A stretch of DNA of 5,219 nt, taken from Acidobacteriaceae bacterium. Its GTDB lineage: Bacteria; Acidobacteriota; Terriglobia; Terriglobales; Acidobacteriaceae. The notes below the pieces were generated by a model, which saw nothing but the letters and a program-made list of their open reading frames with translations, searched no databases and was not told the DNA's origin. The first letter of the stretch is position 1. The number at the start of each line of letters is the position of its first letter. The position numbers were made by a program, and so were the translations under genes. Below, piece after piece: positions 1 through 4,922 of this stretch. The stretch spans positions 11,813 to 17,031 of the forward strand of contig PLKR01000493.1 of assembly GCA_003140655.1 (NCBI GenBank). The letters are read 5' to 3'.

Positions 1-356
1 CGTCCCGCCTGATAGTCGAGCACGTCGGCAGCGTCATTGTTCAATCGTTTGGCTGCGTGATCGATCCGCTTCAAATCACGCGCACTGGTCCGCGCCCGCT
101 TCCGCAGATGGCGTCGTAGCCCGCTTTCGACTGCTGGGGATGCCGATTCCCACGCCTCGGTCGGCGATTCGATGTCGCCGACGATCTTGATGATGCCTTT
201 CAAGCGGCCGATGAATTTGGGGGGCTTCCCAGCAGGCATGAGTCGAGCAACCGGTCTGTCGCGCTTGGCGACAAGCACCGGTTCTCCCGTCGAGTGCACC
301 TCTGCCAGCACGGCAAGGCACCGTGCCTTGAACTCGCTAGCGGAGATCGTTTTCAT
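1..356 (-). CDS. Phd/YefM-family antitoxin-like protein with C-terminal extension (3' end outside window)
   Basis: The reading frame starts at the ATG at 356-354 and stays open for 118 codons to the left edge, so the end is missing. Residues 1-41 match the Phd/YefM antitoxin fold: it opens MKTISASEFKARCLAVLAEV, continues GEPVLVAKRDRPVARLMP, and has the G-D-I-x-S-P-x-E-A-W-E segment (about 60-70) that normally ends VapC-partner antitoxins. In that family the N-terminal domain binds operator DNA and the C-terminal tail wraps the toxin. Here no stop follows WE70. A basic stretch (about 80-97) and a helix-like RIDHAAKRLNNDAADVLDYQ segment (97-116) continue in frame. Spacing to the upstream ribbon-helix-helix gene is 8 bases, and the ribosome binding site is weak (GAG 8-10 bases upstream), so translational coupling is likely. 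The Phd N-domain is fairly sure; the extension could be a fusion to a second antitoxin-like tail or a decayed locus. No PIN/RelE toxin is visible. Confidence 0.75.
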   Translation of the reverse strand, partial: MKTISASEFKARCLAVLAEVHSTGEPVLVAKRDRPVARLMPAGKPPKFIGRLKGIIKIVGDIESPTEAWESASPAVESGLRRHLRKRARTSARDLKRIDHAAKRLNNDAADVLDYQAG

Positions 357-364
357 GGTGCCGC

Positions 365-562
365 TCAGTACTCAACTCCTATAACCTCGGCCAACATGCG
401 TTCCCTCAATATCCGATTCGCACGGGTTTGGTAGCCCTTCCCCGACTTTCTGCGCCAAGCAATCACGTCGGCATCAAGACGCATCGAAACGGCCTGCTTC
501 ACCGGACGATAGAACCGACTAGGCGAAAGAATCCTCAAGCGGGCAGGCCCTATCGGCCCCAT
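365..562 (-). CDS. BrnA-type ribbon-helix-helix antitoxin-like protein
   Basis: This 65-residue protein has a short N-terminal tail and then a compact ribbon-helix-helix. The strand KQAVSMRLD is at about 22-30, the first helix DADVIAWRRKS at 30-40, the turn GKGYQT at 41-46 and the second helix RANRILRERML at 47-57. The 'RLDADV-x-x-W' plus 'GKGYQTR-x-N-x-x-LR' pattern is characteristic of the BrnA antitoxin family, dimeric DNA-binding repressors that neutralise BrnT ribonucleases. I chose ATG 562-560; a TTG nine codons upstream (589) is also open in frame. A GGAG lies 13 bases upstream of the ATG, a little far. No BrnT-like gene precedes it: only about 150 bases separate it from the divergent protease gene. 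It is followed closely by the Phd-like gene. It may be a solitary repressor, a remnant, or the partner of a toxin beyond the left edge. Confidence 0.72.
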   Translation of the reverse strand: MGPIGPARLRILSPSRFYRPVKQAVSMRLDADVIAWRRKSGKGYQTRANRILRERMLAEVIGVEY

Positions 563-649
563 GGGCCGTTCAAAGCTCCCCAGAAGCAACCATCCCCGGA
601 TAACCCCGCCGGGGGGAGGGTGCGTCTAACTGGCAGGAGAAGTCTAGGG

Positions 650-676
650 TTGGTCTGTTCGGACCGGGCGTATAAT
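650..676 (+). promoter_or_regulatory. Predicted sigma70-type promoter for the M48 protease gene
   Basis: A perfect -10 hexamer TATAAT lies at 671-676. The best -35 candidate is TTGGTC at 650-655 with a short 15-base spacer; GGTTGG at 648-653 would give 17 bases. There is no TGn extension. The start codon is 35 bases past the -10, leaving a 5' leader of roughly 28-30 bases. The -10 call is good; the -35 call is weak. Confidence 0.6.
652..665. promoter_or_regulatory. Small inverted repeat within the protease promoter (possible operator)
   Basis: GGTC at 652-655 and GACC at 662-665 form a 4-bp dyad with a 6-base centre, placed in the -35/-10 spacer. A repressor bound there would block the promoter. 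It also lies in the shared spacer with the divergent ribbon-helix-helix gene. Four-base arms are short enough to occur by chance. Confidence 0.2.
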
Positions 677-700
677 GCTTGGAAGAGTCGGTTCGGCGTA

Positions 701-706
701 AAGGAG
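701..706 (+). promoter_or_regulatory. Ribosome binding site deciding the protease start
   Basis: AAGGAG sits 5 bases before ATG 712. This favours ATG 712 over the upstream in-frame TTG at 679, which would place the -10 box only two bases before the start and spoil the signal peptide. Confidence 0.85.
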
Positions 707-711
707 TTCCC

Positions 712-1818
712 ATGAAGTTGCGATGGTTGGCAATCGCTGTGGCATTGGCGGCGTTCAGCGCAGGGCCGTGGACGTTCGCGCAGGTTTCGGATCAGGACAA
801 AAACCAGCCCAAGGCGGGTGAGGTTCAGAATGCACCCGCGCCGCCGCCGGCCTCATTGCCGACCAAGGATGACGACCAGATCAAGCACGACGGCACCGTG
901 ACCGACGTGGATGCTGTGGGGAACCGCAATGTCGGTTGCACTCGTGGCATGGGCAACTGGTACACGGTGGAAGGGCAGGTAGCGCGGGGCCGTGTCTACG
1001 CCCAGCAAATCGAGGCGCAGATCAAGCTGGTGAACGATCCCGTGGTCACGGAGTACGTGAACCGGATCGGCCAGAACCTGGTGCGCAACTCCGACGCGCA
1101 GGTGCCATTCACCATCAAGGTGATCGATTCCGACGTCGTGAATGCCATGGCGCTTCCCGGCGGATTCTTCTACGTCAACTCGGGCCTGATCCTTGCGGCC
1201 GACGAAGAAGCCGAAATGGCGGGCGTGATGGCTCACGAGATTGCCCATGTGGCCGCGTGCCACTACGGCCGCGAAATGACGCGCGCGCAGCTCTTGCAGC
1301 TGGCTACGGTTCCGTTGATCTTCATTGGCGGCGGAATTGGCTACGGAGCCTACGAAGCGTCGGGGCTGGCGATTCCCATGACCTTCCTGAAGTTCTCTCG
1401 CAACTTCGAGGCTCAGGCCGACTACCTCGGCGTGCAGTATATGTACCGCGCCGGCTATGACCCGTCGGCCTTTATCTCCTTCTTCGAAAAGATTCAGGCC
1501 ATGGAGAAGAAGAAGCCGGGTACTTTGGCCAAGGCGTTTGAAACCCACCCGCCGACTGCGGATCGCATAGAGAAATCGCAGGAGGAGATTCGAAAGGTAC
1601 TGCCGTCAAAGGCACAGTACATTGTGACCACATCGGAATTCGACGAGGTCAAGGCACGGCTGGCATCGATCGAGAATCGCCACAAGGTGCTGGACCAGAA
1701 AGACGCTAACAAGCCCAGCTTGCGGCGAACGTCCGCCGGCGGCGACAGCAGCACGGGTAACACCCAGAGTGACGATGACCGCCCAACCTTGAAGCGGCGG
1801 GATGATTCGTCGAACTAG
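712..1818 (+). CDS. Secreted M48-family zinc metalloprotease
   Basis: A 368-residue exported peptidase. The N-terminus MKLRWLAIAVALAAFSAGPW is a typical Sec signal peptide (basic n-region, hydrophobic core), with likely cleavage after T-F-A23 before Q24. A disordered Pro/Ala/Asp-rich linker follows to about residue 70. The catalytic M48 domain covers about 75-300. The zinc-binding HEIAH is at 175-179, with E176 the general base, and the third ligand E233 lies in the NFEAQADYLG motif together with conserved D237. The upstream MALPGGFFYVNSGL and the later FETHPPTADRI are family hallmarks. A Gly-rich hydrophobic stretch (about 200-217) separates the two active-site motifs; in this family it is usually a helix or loop near the membrane, not a transmembrane anchor. 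The tail (about 315-368) is charged and low in complexity, with two related pieces, KPSLRR and RPTLKRR. Relatives such as BepA and LoiP act in periplasmic/outer-membrane protein quality control, the inferred role here. It has its own promoter and terminator, so it is probably monocistronic. Confidence 0.95.
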   Translation: MKLRWLAIAVALAAFSAGPWTFAQVSDQDKNQPKAGEVQNAPAPPPASLPTKDDDQIKHDGTVTDVDAVGNRNVGCTRGMGNWYTVEGQVARGRVYAQQIEAQIKLVNDPVVTEYVNRIGQNLVRNSDAQVPFTIKVIDSDVVNAMALPGGFFYVNSGLILAADEEAEMAGVMAHEIAHVAACHYGREMTRAQLLQLATVPLIFIGGGIGYGAYEASGLAIPMTFLKFSRNFEAQADYLGVQYMYRAGYDPSAFISFFEKIQAMEKKKPGTLAKAFETHPPTADRIEKSQEEIRKVLPSKAQYIVTTSEFDEVKARLASIENRHKVLDQKDANKPSLRRTSAGGDSSTGNTQSDDDRPTLKRRDDSSN

Positions 1819-1843
1819 CAGTACAGCGAGTGAGGAATCAGCG

Positions 1844-1869
1844 AACCGGTGGCTGTGGCTGCCGGTTTT
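1844..1869 (+). terminator. Possible intrinsic terminator after the protease gene
   Basis: AACCGG at 1844-1849 pairs with CCGGTT at 1862-1867 around a 12-base loop, and is followed by a short interrupted T run (TTTTGCGTTT). It lies 26 bases after the stop codon. The stem is short, so efficiency may be low. Confidence 0.45.
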
Positions 1870-1875
1870 GCGTTT

Positions 1876-1903
1876 GGGATGGATCCATTGGGATGGATCC
1901 ATT
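1876..1903. repeat. Exact 14-bp tandem duplication containing a palindrome
   Basis: GGGATGGATCCATT occurs twice head to tail (1876-1889 and 1890-1903) without a mismatch. Each copy contains the 10-bp palindrome ATGGATCCAT, at 1879-1888 and 1893-1902. The pair could form hairpins, could be two sites for a dimeric DNA-binding protein, or may be a recent slippage duplication. Confidence 0.85.
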
Positions 1904-1974
1904 TGAGTAGTTGGACCAGCCCGGGGTAAGAAATTAGGGGTGCCTCGGTCTCTGCAATGTGACATGATGTTCCC

Positions 1975-2148
1975 GTGCCGGACGAATTTCACTCCGAACG
2001 GCTTCGCCGTGAATCCGACGAGTTGCTGGAAACCGCAGCCAAGTTGATAGAGCACGCGACAACGCTAAAGGCACGAGCAGCTGAATTGCAAAGGCAACTA
2101 TCGCAGCTACAACGCAACGTCAGAAAGAACAAGAAGAAAGTCCAGTAA
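1975..2148 (+). CDS. Possible small coiled-coil protein, 57 residues
   Basis: An open frame beginning with GTG 1975-1977 (no in-frame ATG) and ending at TAA 2146-2148. It encodes a strongly helical, charged protein. It begins PDEFHSERLRRESDELLE and continues with leucine/alanine heptad spacing (LIEHATTLKARAAELQRQL) to a very basic tail, RKNKKK. There is no signal peptide, membrane segment or cysteine. I do not recognise a named family; short proteins of this look occur in acidobacterial genomes as I recall, unverified. The absence of a Shine-Dalgarno sequence and the GTG start weaken the call; the regular amphipathic composition supports it. A nucleic-acid-binding or structural role would be a guess. 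Confidence 0.42.
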   Translation: MPDEFHSERLRRESDELLETAAKLIEHATTLKARAAELQRQLSQLQRNVRKNKKKVQ

Positions 2149-2221
2149 CTAAGGCCCATATGCTGGAAATCCATCACCAGTAAAGCCGTACTCAGCCGAC
2201 GTTCTTGATTACCCATGTACG

Positions 2222-2329
2222 ATGTCCGAGTGGGAAAAAGAAAGGCTCGCGGCAGAAGCCAGACTCAAAGCCGAACGAAAGAAAAAGAAGGCGGCAAAAT
2301 CTCGCATGGCCTACCAACGCACTATCTAG
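2222..2329 (+). CDS. Possible Lys/Glu-rich microprotein, 35 residues
   Basis: ATG 2222-2224 to TAG 2327-2329. The peptide starts MSEWEKERLAAEARLKAERK, continues with a lysine/alanine run and ends RMAYQRTI. It is predicted to be one highly charged helix. No Shine-Dalgarno sequence is visible, and an overlapping ATG at 2215 opens another frame of similar length but less protein-like composition. With the preceding basic ORF it might form a pair of small RNA- or ribosome-binding peptides, but chance is a real alternative. Confidence 0.25.
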   Translation: MSEWEKERLAAEARLKAERKKKKAAKSRMAYQRTI

Positions 2330-2390
2330 GAGACTACCCAGCATGTTGTTGCCGAAGGCAAATAGTCTGAGCTACGCTTAGGCTAGCGAA

Positions 2391-2396
2391 AAGGAG
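2391..2396 (+). promoter_or_regulatory. gltA ribosome binding site with a small possible sequestering hairpin
   Basis: AAGGAG ends 10 bases before ATG 2407. GGAG at 2393-2396 is complementary to CTCC at 2403-2406, immediately before the start codon, with a 6-base loop. The 4-bp stem could only weakly mask the site. Confidence 0.7.
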
Positions 2397-2406
2397 CCAG
2401 TCCTCC

Positions 2407-3717
2407 ATGCCAGAGAAGACACTCACCATCACGGACAATCGTACCGGTCAGACGTATACCGTCCCCATCGAGGATGGCACGATCCGGGCGATGGACCTGC
2501 GGCAGATCAAGACGGGTCCGGAAGATTTTGGCCTGATGACCTACGACCCGGCGTTCATGAACACGGCATCGTGCCGCAGCAGCATCACCTACATTGATGG
2601 TGACCGGGGAATTCTGCGCTATCGCGGGTATCCCATCGAAGTATTGGCCGAACGCTGTACCTTCCTGGAAGTCGCCTACCTGCTGCTCTTTGGAGAATTG
2701 CCGACCGCGACTGAATTGAAGCACTGGGTCCATGACATCACCCACCACACCATGCTGCATGAGGCGACGAAGAAGTTCATGGAGGGATTCCGCTACGATT
2801 CCCATCCCATGGGCATGTTCGTGAGCACGGTAGCCGCGTTGTCCAGCGTTTATCCAGAAGCCCGCGACGTCCACGACCCGAAGAACCGGATGCACCAGAT
2901 TGTTCGTCTGATCGGGAAGGTTCCTTCAATTGCCGCCCTGTCGTACCGGCACAACGTGGGATTCCCTTACGTCTATCCGGACAATGATTTGAGCTACACC
3001 GAGAATTTCATGAACATGCTGTGGAAGATGGTCGAGCCGAAATATGTGGCGAATCCCGTCCTCTCTCGCGCCCTCGACATCTTGTTTATTCTGCATGCCG
3101 ATCACGAGCAGAACTGCGGCACCAACGCGATGCGCTCCGTGGGCAGCGCCCAAACCGATCCTTACCTATCCACGGCGTCGGCGGCGTCAGCGCTGGCCGG
3201 GCCGTTACACGGCGGAGCCAATGAAGAGGTCCTGAAGATGCTCGATGAGATTGGTTCGAAAGACCATGTGCCGGCCTACATCAAGAGAGTGAAGGACGGG
3301 CAAGTCAAGCTGATGGGCTTCGGACATCGCATTTACAAGAACTACGATCCGCGGGCAAAGATCATCAAATGGTCGTCGGAGCAGGTGTTCCAGGTTACGG
3401 GACGCAATCCGAAGCTGGACATCGCGCTGGAGTTGGAGCGCATCGCTCTCGAAGATGACTATTTCGTCAAGCGCAAGCTCTATCCCAATGTCGACTTCTA
3501 TTCCGGCATCATGTACCAGGCGATGGGCTTCCCGCCGGAGATGTTCACGGTGCTGTTTGCCATCGCACGCACGGCAGGATGGCTGGCGCAGTGGCAGGAG
3601 CTGGTCACCGATCCGGAGCAGAAAATTGCGCGGCCGCGGCAGATCTACACGGGTTACAACGAGCGGGAGTTCGTACCGATGGAAAAGCGGGCTGCGGCAA
3701 GCGTTCCCGCGCGCTAG
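2407..3717 (+). CDS. gltA: Citrate synthase (type II, GltA)
   Basis: A complete 436-residue cytosolic enzyme that condenses oxaloacetate and acetyl-CoA to citrate and CoA, the first step of the TCA cycle. The length and N-terminal region (KTGPEDFGLMTYDPAFMNTA, ITYIDGDRGILRYRGYPIE) are those of the longer Gram-negative type II enzymes, which form hexamers and in many species are inhibited by NADH. All three catalytic residues are present: H268 in AGPLHGGANEE, H307 in GFGHRIYKNYDPRA and D363 in NVDFYSGI, matching E. coli H264, H305 and D362. HADHEQNCGTN (about 230-240) is also conserved. The start is fixed by AAGGAG upstream and by alignment of the family N-terminus. It has no partner gene on its strand; a repeat-rich spacer follows and the next genes converge on it. 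No frameshift or missing motif. Confidence 0.98.
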   Translation: MPEKTLTITDNRTGQTYTVPIEDGTIRAMDLRQIKTGPEDFGLMTYDPAFMNTASCRSSITYIDGDRGILRYRGYPIEVLAERCTFLEVAYLLLFGELPTATELKHWVHDITHHTMLHEATKKFMEGFRYDSHPMGMFVSTVAALSSVYPEARDVHDPKNRMHQIVRLIGKVPSIAALSYRHNVGFPYVYPDNDLSYTENFMNMLWKMVEPKYVANPVLSRALDILFILHADHEQNCGTNAMRSVGSAQTDPYLSTASAASALAGPLHGGANEEVLKMLDEIGSKDHVPAYIKRVKDGQVKLMGFGHRIYKNYDPRAKIIKWSSEQVFQVTGRNPKLDIALELERIALEDDYFVKRKLYPNVDFYSGIMYQAMGFPPEMFTVLFAIARTAGWLAQWQELVTDPEQKIARPRQIYTGYNEREFVPMEKRAAASVPAR

Positions 3718-3730
3718 GCGCTTTCAGATA

Positions 3731-3766
3731 AAGCGTGGAGGGTAAAGCGTGGATGATAAGCGTGGA
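3731..3766 (+). repeat. Three tandem AAGCGTGGA repeats just after gltA
   Basis: AAGCGTGGA occurs exactly at 3731-3739, 3745-3753 and 3758-3766, giving imperfect units of 14 then 13 bases (ATAAAGCGTGGAG-like). The first copy also pairs with CGCTTT at 3719-3724 (AAAGCG 3730-3735, 5-base loop), forming a 6-bp hairpin directly after the gltA stop without a following T run. It may be a slippage array or a set of protein-binding sites. Confidence 0.8.
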
Positions 3767-3781
3767 GTTGAGACACACTTG

Positions 3782-3878
3782 TCATCCCGAGCGAAGCGAG
3801 GGATCTAGGTTCTTGCTTGCACACCGCCTCCGCCCCCGCGCGGGCAAACACCCAGATCCCTTGTTTTGTTCGGGATGA
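3782..3878. repeat. 97-bp inverted-repeat element with 25-bp arms in the gltA 3' spacer
   Basis: The left arm 3782-3806 begins TCATCCCGAGCGAAGCGA and ends GGGATCT. The right arm 3854-3878 runs AGATCCCTTGTTTTG to CGGGATGA. On comparison 21 of 25 positions are complementary, and the other four are G opposite T, so a plus-strand RNA would pair along the whole arm with four G-U wobbles. Next to the arms, GGT 3808-3810 can also pair with ACC 3850-3852. The centre holds the 10-bp palindrome CCCGCGCGGG (3835-3844). The left arm alone contains ATCCC/GGGAT around GCGAAGC (3791-3797), a known very stable mini-hairpin sequence. Motifs of this type recur in intergenic regions of several bacterial phyla (recalled, not checked), so a non-autonomous REP/MITE-like unit is likely. 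It may also end or stabilise gltA mRNA. Confidence 0.85.
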
Positions 3879-3906
3879 AAGTTGGTAGTGAGAAGCGGCT
3901 TATCCC

Positions 3907-4143
3907 TTATGCGGCTTGTTTCGTGGCGAGTGCCGCCACATACTCGCGCCTCTCGGCCGGTGAGGTGATGACCTTCATCTGCTGCCAGTCGTAGGGAAAT
4001 TCTCTTCCGCAATCCAGGCAGACCACGTAAGTGCCGGTTAACGCGCCCGCTTGCGGACGGCGTGACGTACCGCGAATGGTTACTGGAAAGCTGTACCGGG
4101 AGTGCCAGCAACCGAAAAACACATCAATCAGTTTTGCCACCAT
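3907..4143 (-). CDS. Small putative zinc-binding protein (FGCWH / CxxC), 78 residues
   Basis: Starts at ATG 4143-4141 with an AGAAGG ribosome binding site six bases away. The protein has C12 and H14 in FFGCWH and a CxxC pair C42/C45 in TYVVCLDCGREFPYDW. Together they form a plausible four-ligand zinc ribbon (CxH...CxxC) separated by a basic, Arg-rich segment (24-31). The tail (59-78) is helical and charged. There is no signal peptide or membrane helix, so it is probably cytosolic. The reading frame looks genuine because of the clustered conserved-type residues and good Shine-Dalgarno. I recall similar uncharacterised short proteins in Acidobacteriota but cannot name a family, and a function (nucleic-acid binding or a metal-protein accessory) would be inference. 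It lies 188 bases downstream of nuoB on the same strand, probably as a separate unit, and converges with gltA. Confidence 0.75.
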   Translation of the reverse strand: MVAKLIDVFFGCWHSRYSFPVTIRGTSRRPQAGALTGTYVVCLDCGREFPYDWQQMKVITSPAERREYVAALATKQAA

Positions 4144-4149
4144 GGAGCA

Positions 4150-4155
4150 CCTTCT
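4150..4155 (-). promoter_or_regulatory. Ribosome binding site of the small zinc-binding protein gene
   Basis: On the minus strand AGAAGG precedes ATG 4143 by six bases and supports that start. The 176 bases between it and the nuoB stop show no clear -35/-10 pair and no strong terminator. Confidence 0.7.
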
Positions 4156-4331
4156 GGGTTGTTCTTGAGTGTGCCGCCCCTTCGACTGCCACCTACGCTA
4201 CGCAATCACTCAATTGCTTAGATTCATCCCGGCAGAGAATGGTTTCGTATTCCTGGGCGCGAGACGCGGCCTTTGAAGTCCTGCGCCTCCAAGTGATTCT
4301 CTGGAAGACAGTTACAGGCAGCCGGGCAATC

Positions 4332-4910
4332 CTACGTCAGATTCAGAGCCTTCTTGATTGTTCCGCGCTCGTTCTGGATTTTCTGCTGGAGAAGCGTGAT
4401 GGCGTAGATGAGTTGCTCGGGACGCGGCGGACATCCGGGAACATAAATATCGACAGGGATCACCTGGTTGACGCTCTGCACCAGCGCGTAGTTCTGGAAG
4501 ACACCGCCCGACGTGGCACACGCTCCCATCGAAATCACCCACTTGGGCTCCGGCATCTGCTCCCACAGCAACCGGATCACCGGCGCCATCTTGTTCGACA
4601 CGCGCCCGGCAATGATCATGAGATCGCTCTGCCGCGGCGACGGGCGAAATACTTCCGCGCCAAAGCGCGCAATATCGAAGCGCGACGCGCCCATCGCCAT
4701 CATCTCGATCGCACAACAAGCCAGCCCAAACGTCATCGGCCAGATGGAGCCCTTGCGCATCCAGTTCACCGCCGAATCCAGCGTGGACAGCACAACTCCT
4801 TCCGGCGTGGGATTGCCGAAGGTCAGATCCTTGACGACTCTCTTGCCGTTCTCGGTGTCGACGTAGGGGCCGAAATTCAGTTCGGGGGACATGAAACCAT
4901 TGTAAATCAC
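4332..4910 (-). CDS. nuoB: NADH-quinone oxidoreductase subunit B (NuoB, complex I)
   Basis: A 192-residue subunit that carries iron-sulfur cluster N2, the last electron carrier before quinone in complex I, in the peripheral arm at the cytoplasmic membrane face. All four cluster ligands are visible: C65 and C66 in FGLACCAIEMM, C131 in MGACATSGG and C160 in VPGCPPRPE. The conserved SRFDIARFGAE and RQSDLMIIAGRVSNKMAP segments are intact, and no frameshift is seen. The N-terminus (about 1-40, up to GVVLSTLDSAVNW) is longer than in proteobacterial NuoB. I chose GTG 4910 because AGGA lies 10 bases upstream; the next in-frame ATG (4892, residue 7) has no ribosome binding site but cannot be excluded. 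The gene follows a small protein gene by 12 bases and is likely co-transcribed with it. Neither nuoA upstream nor nuoC downstream is present, unlike the usual nuoA-N order. Confidence 0.97.
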   Translation of the reverse strand: MIYNGFMSPELNFGPYVDTENGKRVVKDLTFGNPTPEGVVLSTLDSAVNWMRKGSIWPMTFGLACCAIEMMAMGASRFDIARFGAEVFRPSPRQSDLMIIAGRVSNKMAPVIRLLWEQMPEPKWVISMGACATSGGVFQNYALVQSVNQVIPVDIYVPGCPPRPEQLIYAITLLQQKIQNERGTIKKALNLT

Positions 4911-4922
4911 GGGATCGAATTC

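Larger units (their letters stand above)
1819..2406. other. Gene-poor spacer between the protease gene and gltA
   Basis: This 588-base stretch holds no recognisable protein family. It contains the weak terminator (1844-1869), the 14-bp tandem duplication (1876-1903), two doubtful very small ORFs (1975-2148 and 2222-2329), a 5-bp hairpin TTGCC-GAA-GGCAA at 2349-2361 and the gltA ribosome binding site. For gltA only a weak promoter candidate is visible: TTGCCG 2349-2354 and TACGCT 2373-2378 with an 18-base spacer. No tRNA, attachment site or insertion-sequence end was seen. Confidence 0.6.

Noticed and set aside
76..321. 81-codon minus-strand frame inside the Phd-like gene
   Set aside because: Out of frame with the clear Phd motif and composed of Arg/His/Gly-rich shadow sequence.
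604..614. CCCC-GCC-GGGG hairpin as a terminator
   Set aside because: Four-bp stem with no T run on either strand and no gene ending beside it.
853..1548. 231-codon minus-strand frame within the protease gene
   Set aside because: Antisense shadow of the M48 gene, rich in His/Val/Arg with no family resemblance; the plus strand has a signal peptide and a full active site.
1606..2055. 149-codon minus-strand frame across the protease end and spacer
   Set aside because: Crosses the terminator and tandem repeat, has no ribosome binding site and low-quality composition.
3699..3723. AAGCG...CGCTT stem overlapping the gltA stop as a terminator
   Set aside because: Short stem across the stop codon with only three T's; the later repeats are better candidates for 3'-end structure.
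3731..3766. CRISPR-like array
   Set aside because: Only 9-base repeats with 4-5-base gaps; far too short for repeats and spacers.
3782..3878. Complete insertion sequence or integron attachment site
   Set aside because: Only 97 bases, no transposase frame, and no attC core sites or visible target duplication.
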